From Sphingomonas sp. (GTDB lineage: Bacteria; Pseudomonadota; Alphaproteobacteria; Sphingomonadales; Sphingomonadaceae): 64,000 nucleotides of DNA. Of the stretch, positions 43,407-52,237 are shown one piece after another. The stretch spans positions 101,559-165,558 of the forward strand of contig NZ_QFOB01000009.1 in NCBI RefSeq assembly GCF_003248515.1, in the 5' to 3' direction. Every line of letters begins with the position of its first letter. Position 1 is the first letter of the stretch. The notes under the pieces were generated by a model. It was not told the DNA's origin. It did no database searches and saw nothing but the letters and a program-made list of their open reading frames with translations. The position numbers and the translations under genes were made by a program.

Positions 43407-44323
43407 TACGGTTTCGGCCCCGTGGAGACGTCTACGAGATCGCCGCCGAGGGCGCGGGGATCGGTGGCCGCGACGGGGCCGTTGCCCAGGGCATCGAAGA
43501 AGCCGGCGTCCTCGCCCGGGCCCGTCATGAATTGCTCGGGCCGGATATCACCGCGCAGCAGTCGCACCGCCTGGTAAGCCATCTGCGCGAGATTGGGATA
43601 GGCCTCCACACCGGACGCGATGATCATCCGCTGCTGGCTCCCGCGCCGAATAACCATCGTCGTGGGGGTAATCTCGACCCCAAACCGCGCGCTGAGATCG
43701 GATCGCTTGTCGAGATCCAGGAGCGTGACCTGCCAACCCATCTCTTCCTGGAAGCGCTGGATGATGGGCCACTGGACCCGGCAATAGCCGCAGGTCGACC
43801 GCGAGAACATGACGAGCGCGAACTCGCCCGCGTGGCTGCGCAGATAGGATCGCCGAATGGCATCCTTCTGGGCCGAGAGCTCGGAGCGAGCATCACCGAC
43901 CATCGGATTGGCCGACTTCGAGCTGAGCTCGGGATATTGCAGCATCGCGATCTGCGTCACGCCGGCGAACGCACGCGCCTTGCGCCGCGCGAAGTCCTGA
44001 AGCCGCCAGAAGTCGGCGACAGCATCGACCGTCAGCACGGTCGCGGCATAGTCGCGCTGTTCCTCGATAAGCTTGCGGATCTTCGGCGGGGTCCAGGTGG
44101 CGAGCTCCGCCATCGGCGGTATAATTGGCTTTGTCAGCGCGTCCGGTTCGGTCCTGTCTTCAGACTTTGGCTTGGGCGCTTCATACCACCAATAGCCTTG
44201 TCTGGCCGGGTCGGCAGCCGGAGCGCCTTGCGCGCGCGCCGCCGATGGAAGCACGAACAGTGCCACGACGGCGAAGCTGACGGCAGCGAGCCGATGGCGT
44301 GCCCTGCCAGTTTGTATTGACAT
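43406..44323 (-). CDS. traF: TraF, thioredoxin-fold F-type T4SS assembly protein
   Basis: A 305-residue protein with a signal peptide ending AARAQ and the GYWWYE motif (about 43-48) diagnostic of TraF. A C-terminal thioredoxin domain has SRSTCGYCRVQWP (C178-G-Y-C181) and the cis-Pro in VEITPTTMV. F-plasmid TraF lacks the CxxC, whereas many environmental TraF proteins keep it, as here. Expressed from the minus strand after the inserted tacAT pair, whose promoter overlaps its start codon. Confidence 0.93.
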   Translation of the reverse strand: MSIQTGRARHRLAAVSFAVVALFVLPSAARAQGAPAADPARQGYWWYEAPKPKSEDRTEPDALTKPIIPPMAELATWTPPKIRKLIEEQRDYAATVLTVDAVADFWRLQDFARRKARAFAGVTQIAMLQYPELSSKSANPMVGDARSELSAQKDAIRRSYLRSHAGEFALVMFSRSTCGYCRVQWPIIQRFQEEMGWQVTLLDLDKRSDLSARFGVEITPTTMVIRRGSQQRMIIASGVEAYPNLAQMAYQAVRLLRGDIRPEQFMTGPGEDAGFFDALGNGPVAATDPRALGGDLVDVSTGPKP

Positions 44324-44346
44324 TGTCGTGGCAAAAGGCCAGATAG
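44317..44346 (+). promoter_or_regulatory. Candidate tacAT promoter over the traF start
   Basis: A perfect TTGACA (44317-44322) overlaps the traF ATG (44321-44323 on the other strand). A weak -10, AGATAG or CAGATA, follows after 17-18 bp. The tacA start is 20 bp further on. The arrangement would let TacA-TacT autorepression touch traF initiation. Confidence 0.4.
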
Positions 44347-44365
44347 CCCCGAGGAGTTTAGCGCC

Positions 44366-44668
44366 ATGGCACAGCACGCCCGTACCGATCGAAGCGCCTC
44401 GGCGCGCAAAGACGATGTCATCCAGATCAGGGCTGCGGCCGAGCTCAAGGCGATGCTCAGTCGCGCGGCCTCGCTGCGCGGGCAGAAGCTTTCCGAATTC
44501 ATGCTCGCGAGCGCGCGGCGCGAAGCCGAGGCCGCGATCCTCGATCAGCGCACCTTTTTTCTGGATGCCGAGAGCCATGAGCAGTTCCTGGCTATGCTCG
44601 ATGCGTCGCCCGCTCCATCGCCAGCCCTTGAAAAGCTGATGAAGCGCGAGCCGCTCTGGAATCGATGA
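44366..44668 (+). CDS. tacA: TacA-type DUF1778 antitoxin
   Basis: A 100-residue ribbon-helix-helix antitoxin: KDDVIQIRAAAELKAMLSRAASLRGQKLSEFMLASARREAE (split) is the DUF1778 DNA-binding core, and the C-terminal TFFLDAESHEQFLAMLDASP...LMKREPLW segment is the TacT-neutralising tail. GAGGAG precedes ATG 44366. Embedded in the tra operon on the opposite strand. Confidence 0.93.
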   Translation: MAQHARTDRSASARKDDVIQIRAAAELKAMLSRAASLRGQKLSEFMLASARREAEAAILDQRTFFLDAESHEQFLAMLDASPAPSPALEKLMKREPLWNR

Positions 44669-44689
44669 TCGGACGCGTCGCTCGTTTCC

Positions 44690-45205
44690 ATGCCCACGCG
44701 CCGTGTCACACCACCCGAACGCCTGAACGCCGATCACGAGGTCGCCGCGTTCGACAATGGGCGTCACGCCTCGCTCGACGACTGGCTCGCTGAGCGTGCC
44801 CTCTCCAGCGAGGGCGCCTCCGCGCGCACCTATGTGGTTTGCGATGCCGAGCGGCCCCGTCTGGTGGTGGGCTATTATACGATTACCACCGCGATGGAGG
44901 AGCGCGCGGCCTTGCCCACTGCGAGACTGCGCAAGGGCATGCCCGACAAGGTGCCCCTGTTGCTGATCGCGAGGCTGGCCGTCGCATCGAACTTTCAGGG
45001 GCTGGGCCTTGGCGCCGATCTGCTTGCCGATGCCCTGCGCCGCTGTGCGGCCGCCTCGGAGATCGCCGGGGTCCGCGCGGTCATCGTGCACGCGATCGAC
45101 GACGAAGCCGTCGGCTTCTACGCGCGGCATGGTTTCATCGTCTCGCCGCTGGGCGAGCGCGTTCTGCTCATGCCCATCGAAGCCGTTCGGGCGCTGCAGG
45201 GCTAA
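44690..45205 (+). CDS. tacT: TacT-type GNAT toxin
   Basis: A 171-residue GNAT acetyltransferase: PERLNADHEVAAFDNGRHASLDDWL start, VVGYYTITTA strand, and acetyl-CoA loop ASNFQGLGLGADLLADAL (Q-G-L-G-L-G, about 100-106), then YARHGFIVSPL with the catalytic Tyr. Family toxins acetylate the amino group of charged tRNAs and stop translation. It follows tacA by 21 bp. It would act as an addiction module for the conjugative element. Confidence 0.93.
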   Translation: MPTRRVTPPERLNADHEVAAFDNGRHASLDDWLAERALSSEGASARTYVVCDAERPRLVVGYYTITTAMEERAALPTARLRKGMPDKVPLLLIARLAVASNFQGLGLGADLLADALRRCAAASEIAGVRAVIVHAIDDEAVGFYARHGFIVSPLGERVLLMPIEAVRALQG

Positions 45206-45306
45206 CCACATCCTGCACTGCGTGCAGCGCAGCGGGGCCTTTCGGGGATCGGAAACAGGCCGATGTTCGCAGCGGCGTCTGGTGCGCCTTGCCTTATCGC
45301 CCGCGC

Positions 45307-45912
45307 TCACAGGATCCGCTCCATCCGGACGAGGTTGGCGATCGGAAGCAGCCCGAAATAGCGGCTGTCGAACCCGCGCGCATGCGTCGAACCGACATAG
45401 GCCATCCCCGTGGGTATGACGCCGCTCCACTTCAGATGGTCAAGCTGCAGCCCGTTGTGCGCCCGAGGCAGGCTGACGCCGAGCAACTGCCCGTTGCAGA
45501 AATAATGGCCATCCCGGCTGCCCGGCACGAGCGGGGAAGGCGTCTCGAACATCGAGAGCCGATCACCAGGCAGGCACAGGGCGTGCTTGGTGACGGAGAC
45601 CGGCTTCGGCCCGGCGATCGGGTGATGTAGGGTGAACATCACATAGTCGCCGCGCACGATCGGTCCGGGGCTCTTGCGCACGGCAAAGGCCTCGATCGAC
45701 GGGGTCATGACCAGCGTCACCTGCGGCATAACCAGCGCTGCGAACAAGGCGAGCGGCAGAACGACCAGCATGGCACGCCAGAGCCGCTCCGGTCGGCCCG
45801 GTTGATCCGGACCGGGCGCGCCGAGCGCCGCCGCGGCCTTGCGAGGGAGACGGCGAAGGCGCGGCCACAGGCCGGCCGTCCATCTAGCGAGCAACCAGAA
45901 GAGCCTGAGCAT
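45307..45912 (-). CDS. S26-family (TraF/TrhF-type) signal peptidase of the conjugation operon
   Basis: A 201-residue membrane-anchored peptidase. One membrane helix (AMLVVLPLALFAALVMPQVTLV, split here as two strands) precedes VTPSIE-like MTPSIEAF, with the catalytic Ser; VTKHALCLPGDRL carries the Lys, and GVIPTGMAYVGSTHARGFDSRYFG is the conserved C-terminal box of S26C peptidases. RP4 TraF and IncH TrhF of this class mature and cyclise the pilin. It overlaps trbC by 29 bp. 'TraF' naming would clash with the thioredoxin-like TraF, so no symbol is given. Confidence 0.9.
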   Translation of the reverse strand: MLRLFWLLARWTAGLWPRLRRLPRKAAAALGAPGPDQPGRPERLWRAMLVVLPLALFAALVMPQVTLVMTPSIEAFAVRKSPGPIVRGDYVMFTLHHPIAGPKPVSVTKHALCLPGDRLSMFETPSPLVPGSRDGHYFCNGQLLGVSLPRAHNGLQLDHLKWSGVIPTGMAYVGSTHARGFDSRYFGLLPIANLVRMERIL

Positions 45913-46765
45913 GGCTAACCTCCTCTTTCCCGCCGAGGCGGGCATATTCTTCGAGCATTCCGGAAAGGGCGCTGTCGCCGAACACGACATGGGCGGCGCG
46001 GGGACTGTCGTTGTCGCGCTCGCAATAGGCCTGGGTCGGATCTCCGGGGATCATCGCGAGCGCGGGAACCTGGACGATGCCATGCTGCCGGAACACGATC
46101 GGATCGACGATCAACTGAACGTCGCGCATCACGCAGTTCGGGCCTTCGCACCCCGGATCGAGCCGCAGGATCTGTGCTGTCAGCTTTGCCATCGGCCCCA
46201 TTGTTCTGAGACCCCCTGGCACACCACGAAACGCCATGACGCCGTGGACCTTCGCGAGCTGGGCGGCATAGGTCCGCAATGTCGCGATCGGCATGGACGA
46301 TGACATGAACAACACCGGCACCCAGCCCCTGGCCTCGACCGCCGGCGCGGCCTTTGCGAGCGCCTGTTCCTCGGCGGGCTCAAGCCCTAGCGCCTGGCGC
46401 AGTGCCTTGGCCTGTTGCTCCCGTTCGGCGGCAAGGCTCGCTTCGCCACGCGCCTGGGCGGAGCGAGCGCGCGCTTCCATCTCTGGCATGTGCGTCCGGT
46501 CGCGCAGGCCTTCGAAGGCGCGTCGACGGTCGACAGGATTATCCGTGCGCGGAAGCCTCGGATCGGGTGCACGCTCTGCAGCATTCTTGCCGCGCGCGAC
46601 CGCGCTTTCGAGCCGGTCCATGGCTTTCTGCCCCTCTTCGGCAGCGGCTTGCCTTGCGTTGCCGCGAGAGACATCACGCGTCGCGTCCTGCGCAAGTGCG
46701 GCGGTTGCGGCGCCCATCAGGGCCAAGAGGGCAAGGTTATGGGTTGACGGCTTTGAGATACGCAT
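45884..46765 (-). CDS. trbC: TrbC, F-type pilus assembly protein
   Basis: A 293-residue periplasmic protein with signal peptide (LALLALMGAATAALAQ), a helical Glu/Ala-rich middle, and the TrbC_Ftype domain from about 140: WVPVLFMSSSMPIATLRTYAAQL, GVMAFRGVPGG, VQLIVDPIVFRQHGIVQVPALAM. F TrbC works with TraW in pilus assembly. It overlaps split traN upstream and the S26 gene downstream, both by 29 bp. Confidence 0.92.
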   Translation of the reverse strand: MRISKPSTHNLALLALMGAATAALAQDATRDVSRGNARQAAAEEGQKAMDRLESAVARGKNAAERAPDPRLPRTDNPVDRRRAFEGLRDRTHMPEMEARARSAQARGEASLAAEREQQAKALRQALGLEPAEEQALAKAAPAVEARGWVPVLFMSSSMPIATLRTYAAQLAKVHGVMAFRGVPGGLRTMGPMAKLTAQILRLDPGCEGPNCVMRDVQLIVDPIVFRQHGIVQVPALAMIPGDPTQAYCERDNDSPRAAHVVFGDSALSGMLEEYARLGGKEEVSHAQALLVAR

Positions 46766-47861
46766 TGACGCGCTCCCCCATGTCTATCTGGATATCGGAT
46801 TGGGCGCGCGCCTCGATGTCGGCATAATATTCCGAGAGGTCGATCTTGCTGAAATCGAGCGCCTGGAACTCCTCAGGCGTGAACCCGCGGCACATTGGTT
46901 TCTTGGCGGTACCCCACAGATTGCCATTGAAGGCCTTGAGCTGCGGGCGGCCCTGCTCCTGGATGATGCGGCCAAGCTTGGTATTGAAGCAGCAATGGCC
47001 GCGGGCCTTTTGCAGACAGACACCGAGAAAACTCGAGGTGCAGTAGCTGCCAATCTCGTGGCACATGCCTGACGAGCGGAGCATGGCGGTTTCCATGTCC
47101 TGCTGGTCACAACCGGCGAACAGGAACTCCATCATGAAGTTGATCGCCAGACTGACCGCGATTGAAGTCGGGTCGATGCCGACGATCAGCGCATTGGCAC
47201 CTGCATTGGCCGCCTGGCCCGCCGTGGCGCCGGCCTTGAAGGCGGTGTAGGCAGCCTTCATTCCGGTGAACACGCCTTTGGCGACAGCAATCTTGGTTCC
47301 GATCGAACCGATCGACGAACCCATGCCGTCCTTCACGATCTTGCCCTTATCCTTGCAGCAATTGGCGAAGGTGGTCGAAAGTCCGGCGGGTCGGCAGCGC
47401 ACGCCGCGCCCCGAAAAGATCTCGATGTTTCCCAGGCAATTGCCGTCGGCATCGATCCCGCCATCAGGCGCGGTACCCGCATCGTCCAAGGGGGGCTCTT
47501 CGACGATCGGATTGCTCGAGAGATCGGCGCACTGATTGGGCGAGCAGGCCGGTGGGCCACCGCTACTTTTCACCATGCAGGCATATTGCGGGCCGACAGG
47601 GCAGCTATATTGCCCGCTACCGTCTGCCACACAGTCGACCTGCTGGATCGGGCAAAGCCAGGCGCCGCTGGTCGTGGCGAGGCAGCTTGCCTGCTCGCGT
47701 TCATCGGCGGCATCGCCATTATTGTTGAGATCGGCCGCGCAGATTTGCTGCGCGCTGGCGGTGCTCGTGAAGGCGATGCTTGCACCGACGCTGAGGGCCA
47801 GCGCGAGCGCAGCACCGCGCGGATCGAGGCGCCGGCGTCTCCTGGTGGGCAGGCCGATCAT
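46737..47861 (-). CDS. traN: TraN C-terminal half as a separate secreted protein
   Basis: A 374-residue Cys-rich protein with its own signal peptide (basic start, ALALALSVGASIAF, then TASAQQ). The C-terminal 200 residues (ANCCKDKG, FAGCDQQDMETAMLRSSGMCHEIGSYC split, ARGHCCFNTKLGRIIQEQGR, CRGFTPEEFQALDFSKIDLSEYY) are the conserved end of TraN, the outer-membrane mating-pair protein. The N-terminal half of TraN is encoded separately just upstream (4-bp overlap). Confidence 0.85.
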   Translation of the reverse strand: MIGLPTRRRRRLDPRGAALALALSVGASIAFTSTASAQQICAADLNNNGDAADEREQASCLATTSGAWLCPIQQVDCVADGSGQYSCPVGPQYACMVKSSGGPPACSPNQCADLSSNPIVEEPPLDDAGTAPDGGIDADGNCLGNIEIFSGRGVRCRPAGLSTTFANCCKDKGKIVKDGMGSSIGSIGTKIAVAKGVFTGMKAAYTAFKAGATAGQAANAGANALIVGIDPTSIAVSLAINFMMEFLFAGCDQQDMETAMLRSSGMCHEIGSYCTSSFLGVCLQKARGHCCFNTKLGRIIQEQGRPQLKAFNGNLWGTAKKPMCRGFTPEEFQALDFSKIDLSEYYADIEARAQSDIQIDMGERVNAYLKAVNP

Positions 47862-49972
47862 TGTACGCTCCCGGTGCAGACGAGATCGGCGCCAGCGAGA
47901 CGGACGGTCTGCATCATCACGACTGCCTCGGGAAAATCATCCAGACATCCGCAGGCAGAGACGACCTCTTCGCCTGGTCCCGCCGGGCATTGATTGTTGG
48001 ATGTGCAGGCGTGGAAGAAGGTGTCGTAACCGGTTGGCGCATTCTGCTTCGCGCCCACCACGCCGTCGGGCGCGGATTCGTTATTGGCTTTGGGCGCGCG
48101 CGTCTTGCAGACGGGCTCGCAGGCGGCAACGGATCCGCGATCAGGCAGGTTGAAAACGCGCGTCGAGGTGGAAAAACTCCCGTCGCTTTGACGCGGCCGG
48201 TCGGCCAGCATCGTCTCGGTCGAGTGGTCGATGATATAGGCTCCGCGGCTCGTGTCGGGCCTGGCGACATCATCGACCGAACAACGATAGGTGCGATCCT
48301 TCAGGAAGAAGTCGCGAGTAAGATCGGTTGGGCAGGCGGGGCCGCCGAGAATGCGAGTCTGGGGCAGGGGCCTGAGGCCGGTCGCCACGCCATTGATCCA
48401 GGTCTGGACACCATCGACCAGTTCGCTGTCGAGCTTGCATTGCGGATCGGCGGCGATCGCCCCGCATCCGTCGACTACCTGCTCCAGCGTCTTGCAGCTA
48501 TTGTCGACATCGACATGAATCTGCGCGAAGCCCTCGCCACCTGAAGCCACGGCAACACGTAGCCAGATCTCGTGATCGCCGGCGGTGAGCCAAGGCTTCA
48601 GGTCGAGATTGGGATAGGAATAGAAGGTCTTCTTGAGCTCGCATTTGGAAGGTGGCAAACCGAGCGTCGTCCAGGCAGAAGGGCCCGAACCCACTAGTTG
48701 CCCATCGACGCGCACCTGTGCCCAATCATCGGCGAAGAATTGGGTCAGCCGCGCATCGACGATCCGATCGGGATCGCTCACACGCAACGTCATGCGGAAA
48801 TCGATGAGTGTGCAACTACCGCCACCAAGACTGTTGTCGGCGGGTGAACCCATCAGAAAATCAAATGATGTGCCGTTCTGGACAGTCGAATAGCCTCCCG
48901 AGGTCCGGCTGATAATGTCCTCGGCGCCGGGCTTGAGTACCGTCACCCGCCGCTCGATCGTGCAATGCCGATATTGGAGCGATGTGCCGGTCCCGATGGA
49001 CGAACCCTTGAGCGCCTGGAACACGCTATTGCCTGTCGAAGCGGCATAGGCGTCGGACGCGATCGTCGCGGGATTCGACCGATAGGCAGTCTGAGGCAAA
49101 GCGGGGTTGGACGAGCAGGCGGTCGATTGCGCACCCACGTAGCGAATAGCGGGGCCATCGATCACGGCTTCGGCCACGCCATAGCGCGGATCGGCGGTCG
49201 TGAGTGCGCCGATCATGCCGCCGCCCAGGTCGCGCAGCACCGAAGGCATGTTTCCCCAGGCGAGGTTGGTGCCGCAGCTGTTGTTGATGCAATAGCAGCC
49301 AGCGAGCTGAGGCATATCCACCGCGGTCAGCTTGAGCGTCCTGGCGGCATCGACTTCCCAGCGGAAAAAGCTGCAATTGTTCCAGCTTCCAGGCTGACAG
49401 GAGACCACGCCATTGGCGCAGATGCCCGACACGGGGACGGGGAGCTTTGACGTGCTGTCGGCCGTTCCGTCGAGATCGGTATCGCGCGCGATCGTGACCG
49501 CGCCGAGGTCGCCGGTAGCCGAGGGCTGGACCAGGACCTCGAGCATCGTCGCGGTTTTCTGGCACGCGATGTTGGGTGCGAAAGTGCGGCTGTTGTCGAC
49601 AGTCGAGATCGACTGGCCGGCAAGACCCGGCGTTACATAATTCTGCTGGAGCGCCTCGCTGTCGCTGGTCTTGGTACGAGACGCTTCGGCCGCGGTGCGG
49701 GCACGTTCTTCCATCGTCTGTGCCGAGGCGGACGTGACGGCGAAGGGGATGGCCAGCGCGATCGCGACGACGGAGCAGGCGGAGAGGATACGCCCGTCCC
49801 GTCGAGGGGGCAGTGCGACCGCGCTGGCCGGGGGTGGAGCGACGCTGCCAGGGGGGCTTGGCAGCGCCGCTCCGGTCCCACGCAGCAGCCCTCGGCCGTA
49901 GGGGCCTTGGCGAACAGACCTCCGGAATGGACGGCTGTCTTGCGCGGGAACGGGGGAAAGCGACCTGCTCAT
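47858..49972 (-). CDS. traN: TraN N-terminal half (Cys-rich mating-pair stabilisation protein)
   Basis: A 704-residue Cys-rich exported protein. A 55-residue Arg/Pro-rich stretch precedes a hydrophobic signal core (ILSACSVVAIALAIPFAVTSASAQ split), so the true start could be later, though no internal ATG exists. The body has many Cys (for example GCYCINNSCGTN, KCELKKTFYSYPNLDL, DGCGAIAADPQCKLD), and TraN-like THS beta-sandwich character. It ends at SACGCLDDFPEAVVMMQTVRLAG, where an intact TraN would continue into the next gene. Confidence 0.75.
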   Translation of the reverse strand: MSRSLSPVPAQDSRPFRRSVRQGPYGRGLLRGTGAALPSPPGSVAPPPASAVALPPRRDGRILSACSVVAIALAIPFAVTSASAQTMEERARTAAEASRTKTSDSEALQQNYVTPGLAGQSISTVDNSRTFAPNIACQKTATMLEVLVQPSATGDLGAVTIARDTDLDGTADSTSKLPVPVSGICANGVVSCQPGSWNNCSFFRWEVDAARTLKLTAVDMPQLAGCYCINNSCGTNLAWGNMPSVLRDLGGGMIGALTTADPRYGVAEAVIDGPAIRYVGAQSTACSSNPALPQTAYRSNPATIASDAYAASTGNSVFQALKGSSIGTGTSLQYRHCTIERRVTVLKPGAEDIISRTSGGYSTVQNGTSFDFLMGSPADNSLGGGSCTLIDFRMTLRVSDPDRIVDARLTQFFADDWAQVRVDGQLVGSGPSAWTTLGLPPSKCELKKTFYSYPNLDLKPWLTAGDHEIWLRVAVASGGEGFAQIHVDVDNSCKTLEQVVDGCGAIAADPQCKLDSELVDGVQTWINGVATGLRPLPQTRILGGPACPTDLTRDFFLKDRTYRCSVDDVARPDTSRGAYIIDHSTETMLADRPRQSDGSFSTSTRVFNLPDRGSVAACEPVCKTRAPKANNESAPDGVVGAKQNAPTGYDTFFHACTSNNQCPAGPGEEVVSACGCLDDFPEAVVMMQTVRLAGADLVCTGSVQ

Positions 49973-50985
49973 GGCACGGGTATCCCGGCGCAGCAGATCA
50001 CCTTTTCGAAGAGCATGAACTGGGCATTGTCCTTGCCCGGCGCATGCTTGGCCGACGACCAGAGCGAGCCCGGTCGACCGATGTTGACGCATTTGCCGCC
50101 CTTTACGGGCTCCATGATCTGGAGCTTGTAGCGGCTCTTGGTCCACACCGGCTGCGGCACGAACGAGCAGCCATCTGCGGAGCTGACGGTGAGTGCGCCG
50201 AGGCGGCCCATCATAAACACACCGCGCGCGGCAAGCCCGGCCCAGGCCTCGACGCTGTCGTCGAAATGAATGTCGCCGGCGATCGGATACGTCGCGCCCC
50301 AGCTTCCCATGCACCAGAAGAGGGGGTCTATGACCTTGCCGGCCGCGGCCGCAGCGCTGTCGCCCATGCAGGCGAGGCCGGCGGCGGGATTACCGAACAA
50401 TATGCCCTCAGGCTGGATGATCGCACCCAGCGTGACCGACTGCCAGGTCGGCAAGACCTCAGTCATCATGGCAACGTCGAACCCGTCATTCTCGAGGCAC
50501 GGCAGGTCGGTGAACATGTCGAGCATCGCCCAGACCGGCGAGATGTAATAATGCATCTGCGCAAACATCTTACGGGTGTTGGTGCCATCCGAGATCGACG
50601 ATTGACTGCCCTGCAGCTTGCCGCCGGTGGGCATCAGATCGGCGCCCAGCGCCATCATGCAGCCGGGCTCGGTCACCACATCGACCATGCGGTTCGGCGA
50701 CCAGTAGGAGACCTTGACCCCAAACCAGAACTGGATGCCCTTGCGGCAGGCGCAGAGCGGCTTGGACGCGGATTGCGCGTCGAGCGCCTTGTCGAGCTTG
50801 TCGAAGCTTCCGACCCGGATGCCCCCGATCGTGATCGGGAAGATGCAGGTCCAGCGCACCTTGGTAATCGGGTTGAACACGGTGCCTGCCTCGCATTTGG
50901 AGGCGTGCGCCTCGCTCGGCCAGGCCAAGGTCATCATGAGTCCGATAAGGAGGCCGGCGATAAAGACGGGGAGACGTCCGATCAT
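49969..50985 (-). CDS. traU: TraU, F-type T4SS protein
   Basis: A 338-residue protein with signal peptide and ten or so cysteines: VRWTCIFPITIGGIRVG, LCACRKGIQFWFGVKVSYWSPNRMVDVV (split), DLPCLENDGFDV, GLACMGDS, PLFWCMGSWGATYPIAG. All are TraU signatures. Periplasmic, required for DNA transfer more than for pilus formation in F. Overlaps traN and traW by 4 bp each. Confidence 0.97.
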   Translation of the reverse strand: MIGRLPVFIAGLLIGLMMTLAWPSEAHASKCEAGTVFNPITKVRWTCIFPITIGGIRVGSFDKLDKALDAQSASKPLCACRKGIQFWFGVKVSYWSPNRMVDVVTEPGCMMALGADLMPTGGKLQGSQSSISDGTNTRKMFAQMHYYISPVWAMLDMFTDLPCLENDGFDVAMMTEVLPTWQSVTLGAIIQPEGILFGNPAAGLACMGDSAAAAAGKVIDPLFWCMGSWGATYPIAGDIHFDDSVEAWAGLAARGVFMMGRLGALTVSSADGCSFVPQPVWTKSRYKLQIMEPVKGGKCVNIGRPGSLWSSAKHAPGKDNAQFMLFEKVICCAGIPVP

Positions 50986-51686
50986 CGCGCTACTCCTTTC
51001 GTCGTGGGTGCAGCCGACCGGCTTTTCGGACCATATTCAGTGAGGATGAGGCGTGTGCCCGATTGCTCGACGATGACCGGCGCGACGGTAAGACCAAGCC
51101 GTTGCTTGACCCGTTCTTCCAGGATGTAGATCGGCCGCCCGGTCTTTTCGGACAGGTCGATCGCATCGCCATTCTGGCTGCCCAGCGCGGACAGCAGGAT
51201 GAAATCGCTGGCCCGCGCGCTGCGGAGTGCCCAGCTCAGGTCGCGCGGATGCACGACGACGAGCCGCTGCGGCAGTTTCACGTATGTGAGCGGATTGAAG
51301 GTGAAGCCCTTGGGGTAGAGCGTCTTCCCGTCCGGTAGCGTGATATCGAATTCGAGCGTGTAGAAGGGAATGACGCTACGAATCCGATCGGTGCCGGCCA
51401 CCCCAAGCGACGCGGCCTTGAGCGCGGTCCACTTGTCGCGCGGTCCGAAGGCCTTGCTCATGTCGCTCGGCAGTGTTGCGACCTTCGCTTCGATCTCGGC
51501 AAGCGCATCGGGCTCCGCGATCGGCCAGGTCCGCCCGATCGTGCTGCGAGAGCTTATCGGGCCTGCCGCCGGGCCGGCGAGCGCTGCGGCACCCGCCGCC
51601 GCCAGGACGCTGACTGCGATGCTCATGGCCGCAGCAACAGCAAGGATCGGATCGCGGCGAACCCGGCCGGGCAGATTATCGCCCAT
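50982..51686 (-). CDS. traW: TraW, F-type pilus assembly protein
   Basis: A 234-residue periplasmic protein: hydrophobic signal (AVAAAMSIAVSVLAAAGAAAL), STIGRTWPIAEPDALAEIEAKV near residue 50, and the conserved FNPLTYVKLPQRLVVVHPRD plus 'KTGRPIYILEERVKQRLGL' C-terminal motifs of TraW. Acts with TrbC. Overlaps traU by 5 bp and the 77-residue gene by 11 bp. Confidence 0.95.
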   Translation of the reverse strand: MGDNLPGRVRRDPILAVAAAMSIAVSVLAAAGAAALAGPAAGPISSRSTIGRTWPIAEPDALAEIEAKVATLPSDMSKAFGPRDKWTALKAASLGVAGTDRIRSVIPFYTLEFDITLPDGKTLYPKGFTFNPLTYVKLPQRLVVVHPRDLSWALRSARASDFILLSALGSQNGDAIDLSEKTGRPIYILEERVKQRLGLTVAPVIVEQSGTRLILTEYGPKSRSAAPTTKGVAR

Positions 51687-51909
51687 GGCGCTGCCTCCAA
51701 TGGGTCTCGGATGGCTCGGGGATGCCGATCAGGGCTGCGACGAACGCCGAGACGGCAAGCGGCGTAAGGATCCAGATTAACAGCCCGGAATCATGATCCA
51801 GCGACGACGACATCAGCAGCAGTGCGCTCTGGATCTGCATCAGCAGAAAGCCGCTGACCGTCAGCCGGATCGCCGCCTGCGAGGGCGCGGAAGAGATGAG
51901 GCCGTTCAT
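51676..51909 (-). CDS. Small two-helix membrane protein in the traC-traW interval
   Basis: A 77-residue protein with two hydrophobic helices (AAIRLTVSGFLLMQIQSALLLM and LLIWILTPLAVSAFVAALIG, split by a charged loop). Its position matches trbI of F, but the sequence shows no TrbI likeness. Overlaps by 4 bp upstream and 11 bp downstream, so its expression is coupled with traW. Confidence 0.75.
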   Translation of the reverse strand: MNGLISSAPSQAAIRLTVSGFLLMQIQSALLLMSSSLDHDSGLLIWILTPLAVSAFVAALIGIPEPSETHWRQRHGR

Positions 51910-52232
51910 TTGCGGCGCTTGCCGCGCAGGCGGCGCATAAGCTTCGCGGTGCCTGCCGAGAGGCTGAGCAGCAGCAGGCCAGTTGCAAGGCAGGACGCGG
52001 CAATAAGCAGCGACGCGCGCAGCACCATCATGGTCGGCTGCTTGAGCAGGAGCCCGGCGACGAGCACCAGCAGGCCCATCATCACGGTCTCGATCATCAC
52101 GAGCCGGAAGCGCCACTGGAAGGATTCGGCTTCGAAGCGCTCGGCGAGCCGCTGCTCGACGATCAACTCGATCGCTTCATTGTCGGACCAGTTGAGCGGA
52201 AGCTGGTCGGGGTGCGGAGTATAGCGGGCCAT
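51906..52232 (-). CDS. Small membrane protein downstream of traC
   Basis: A 108-residue protein: soluble acidic N-terminus (LPLNWSDNEAIELIVEQRLAERFEAESFQWRFRL), two membrane helices (MIETVMMGLLVLVAGLLL and LRASLLIAASCLATGLLLL), basic tail (RRLRGKRRK). It lies 5 bp after traC. May fill the TrbI role or be a sphingomonad-type accessory protein. Confidence 0.75.
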   Translation of the reverse strand: MARYTPHPDQLPLNWSDNEAIELIVEQRLAERFEAESFQWRFRLVMIETVMMGLLVLVAGLLLKQPTMMVLRASLLIAASCLATGLLLLSLSAGTAKLMRRLRGKRRK

Positions 52233-52237
52233 GGCGA

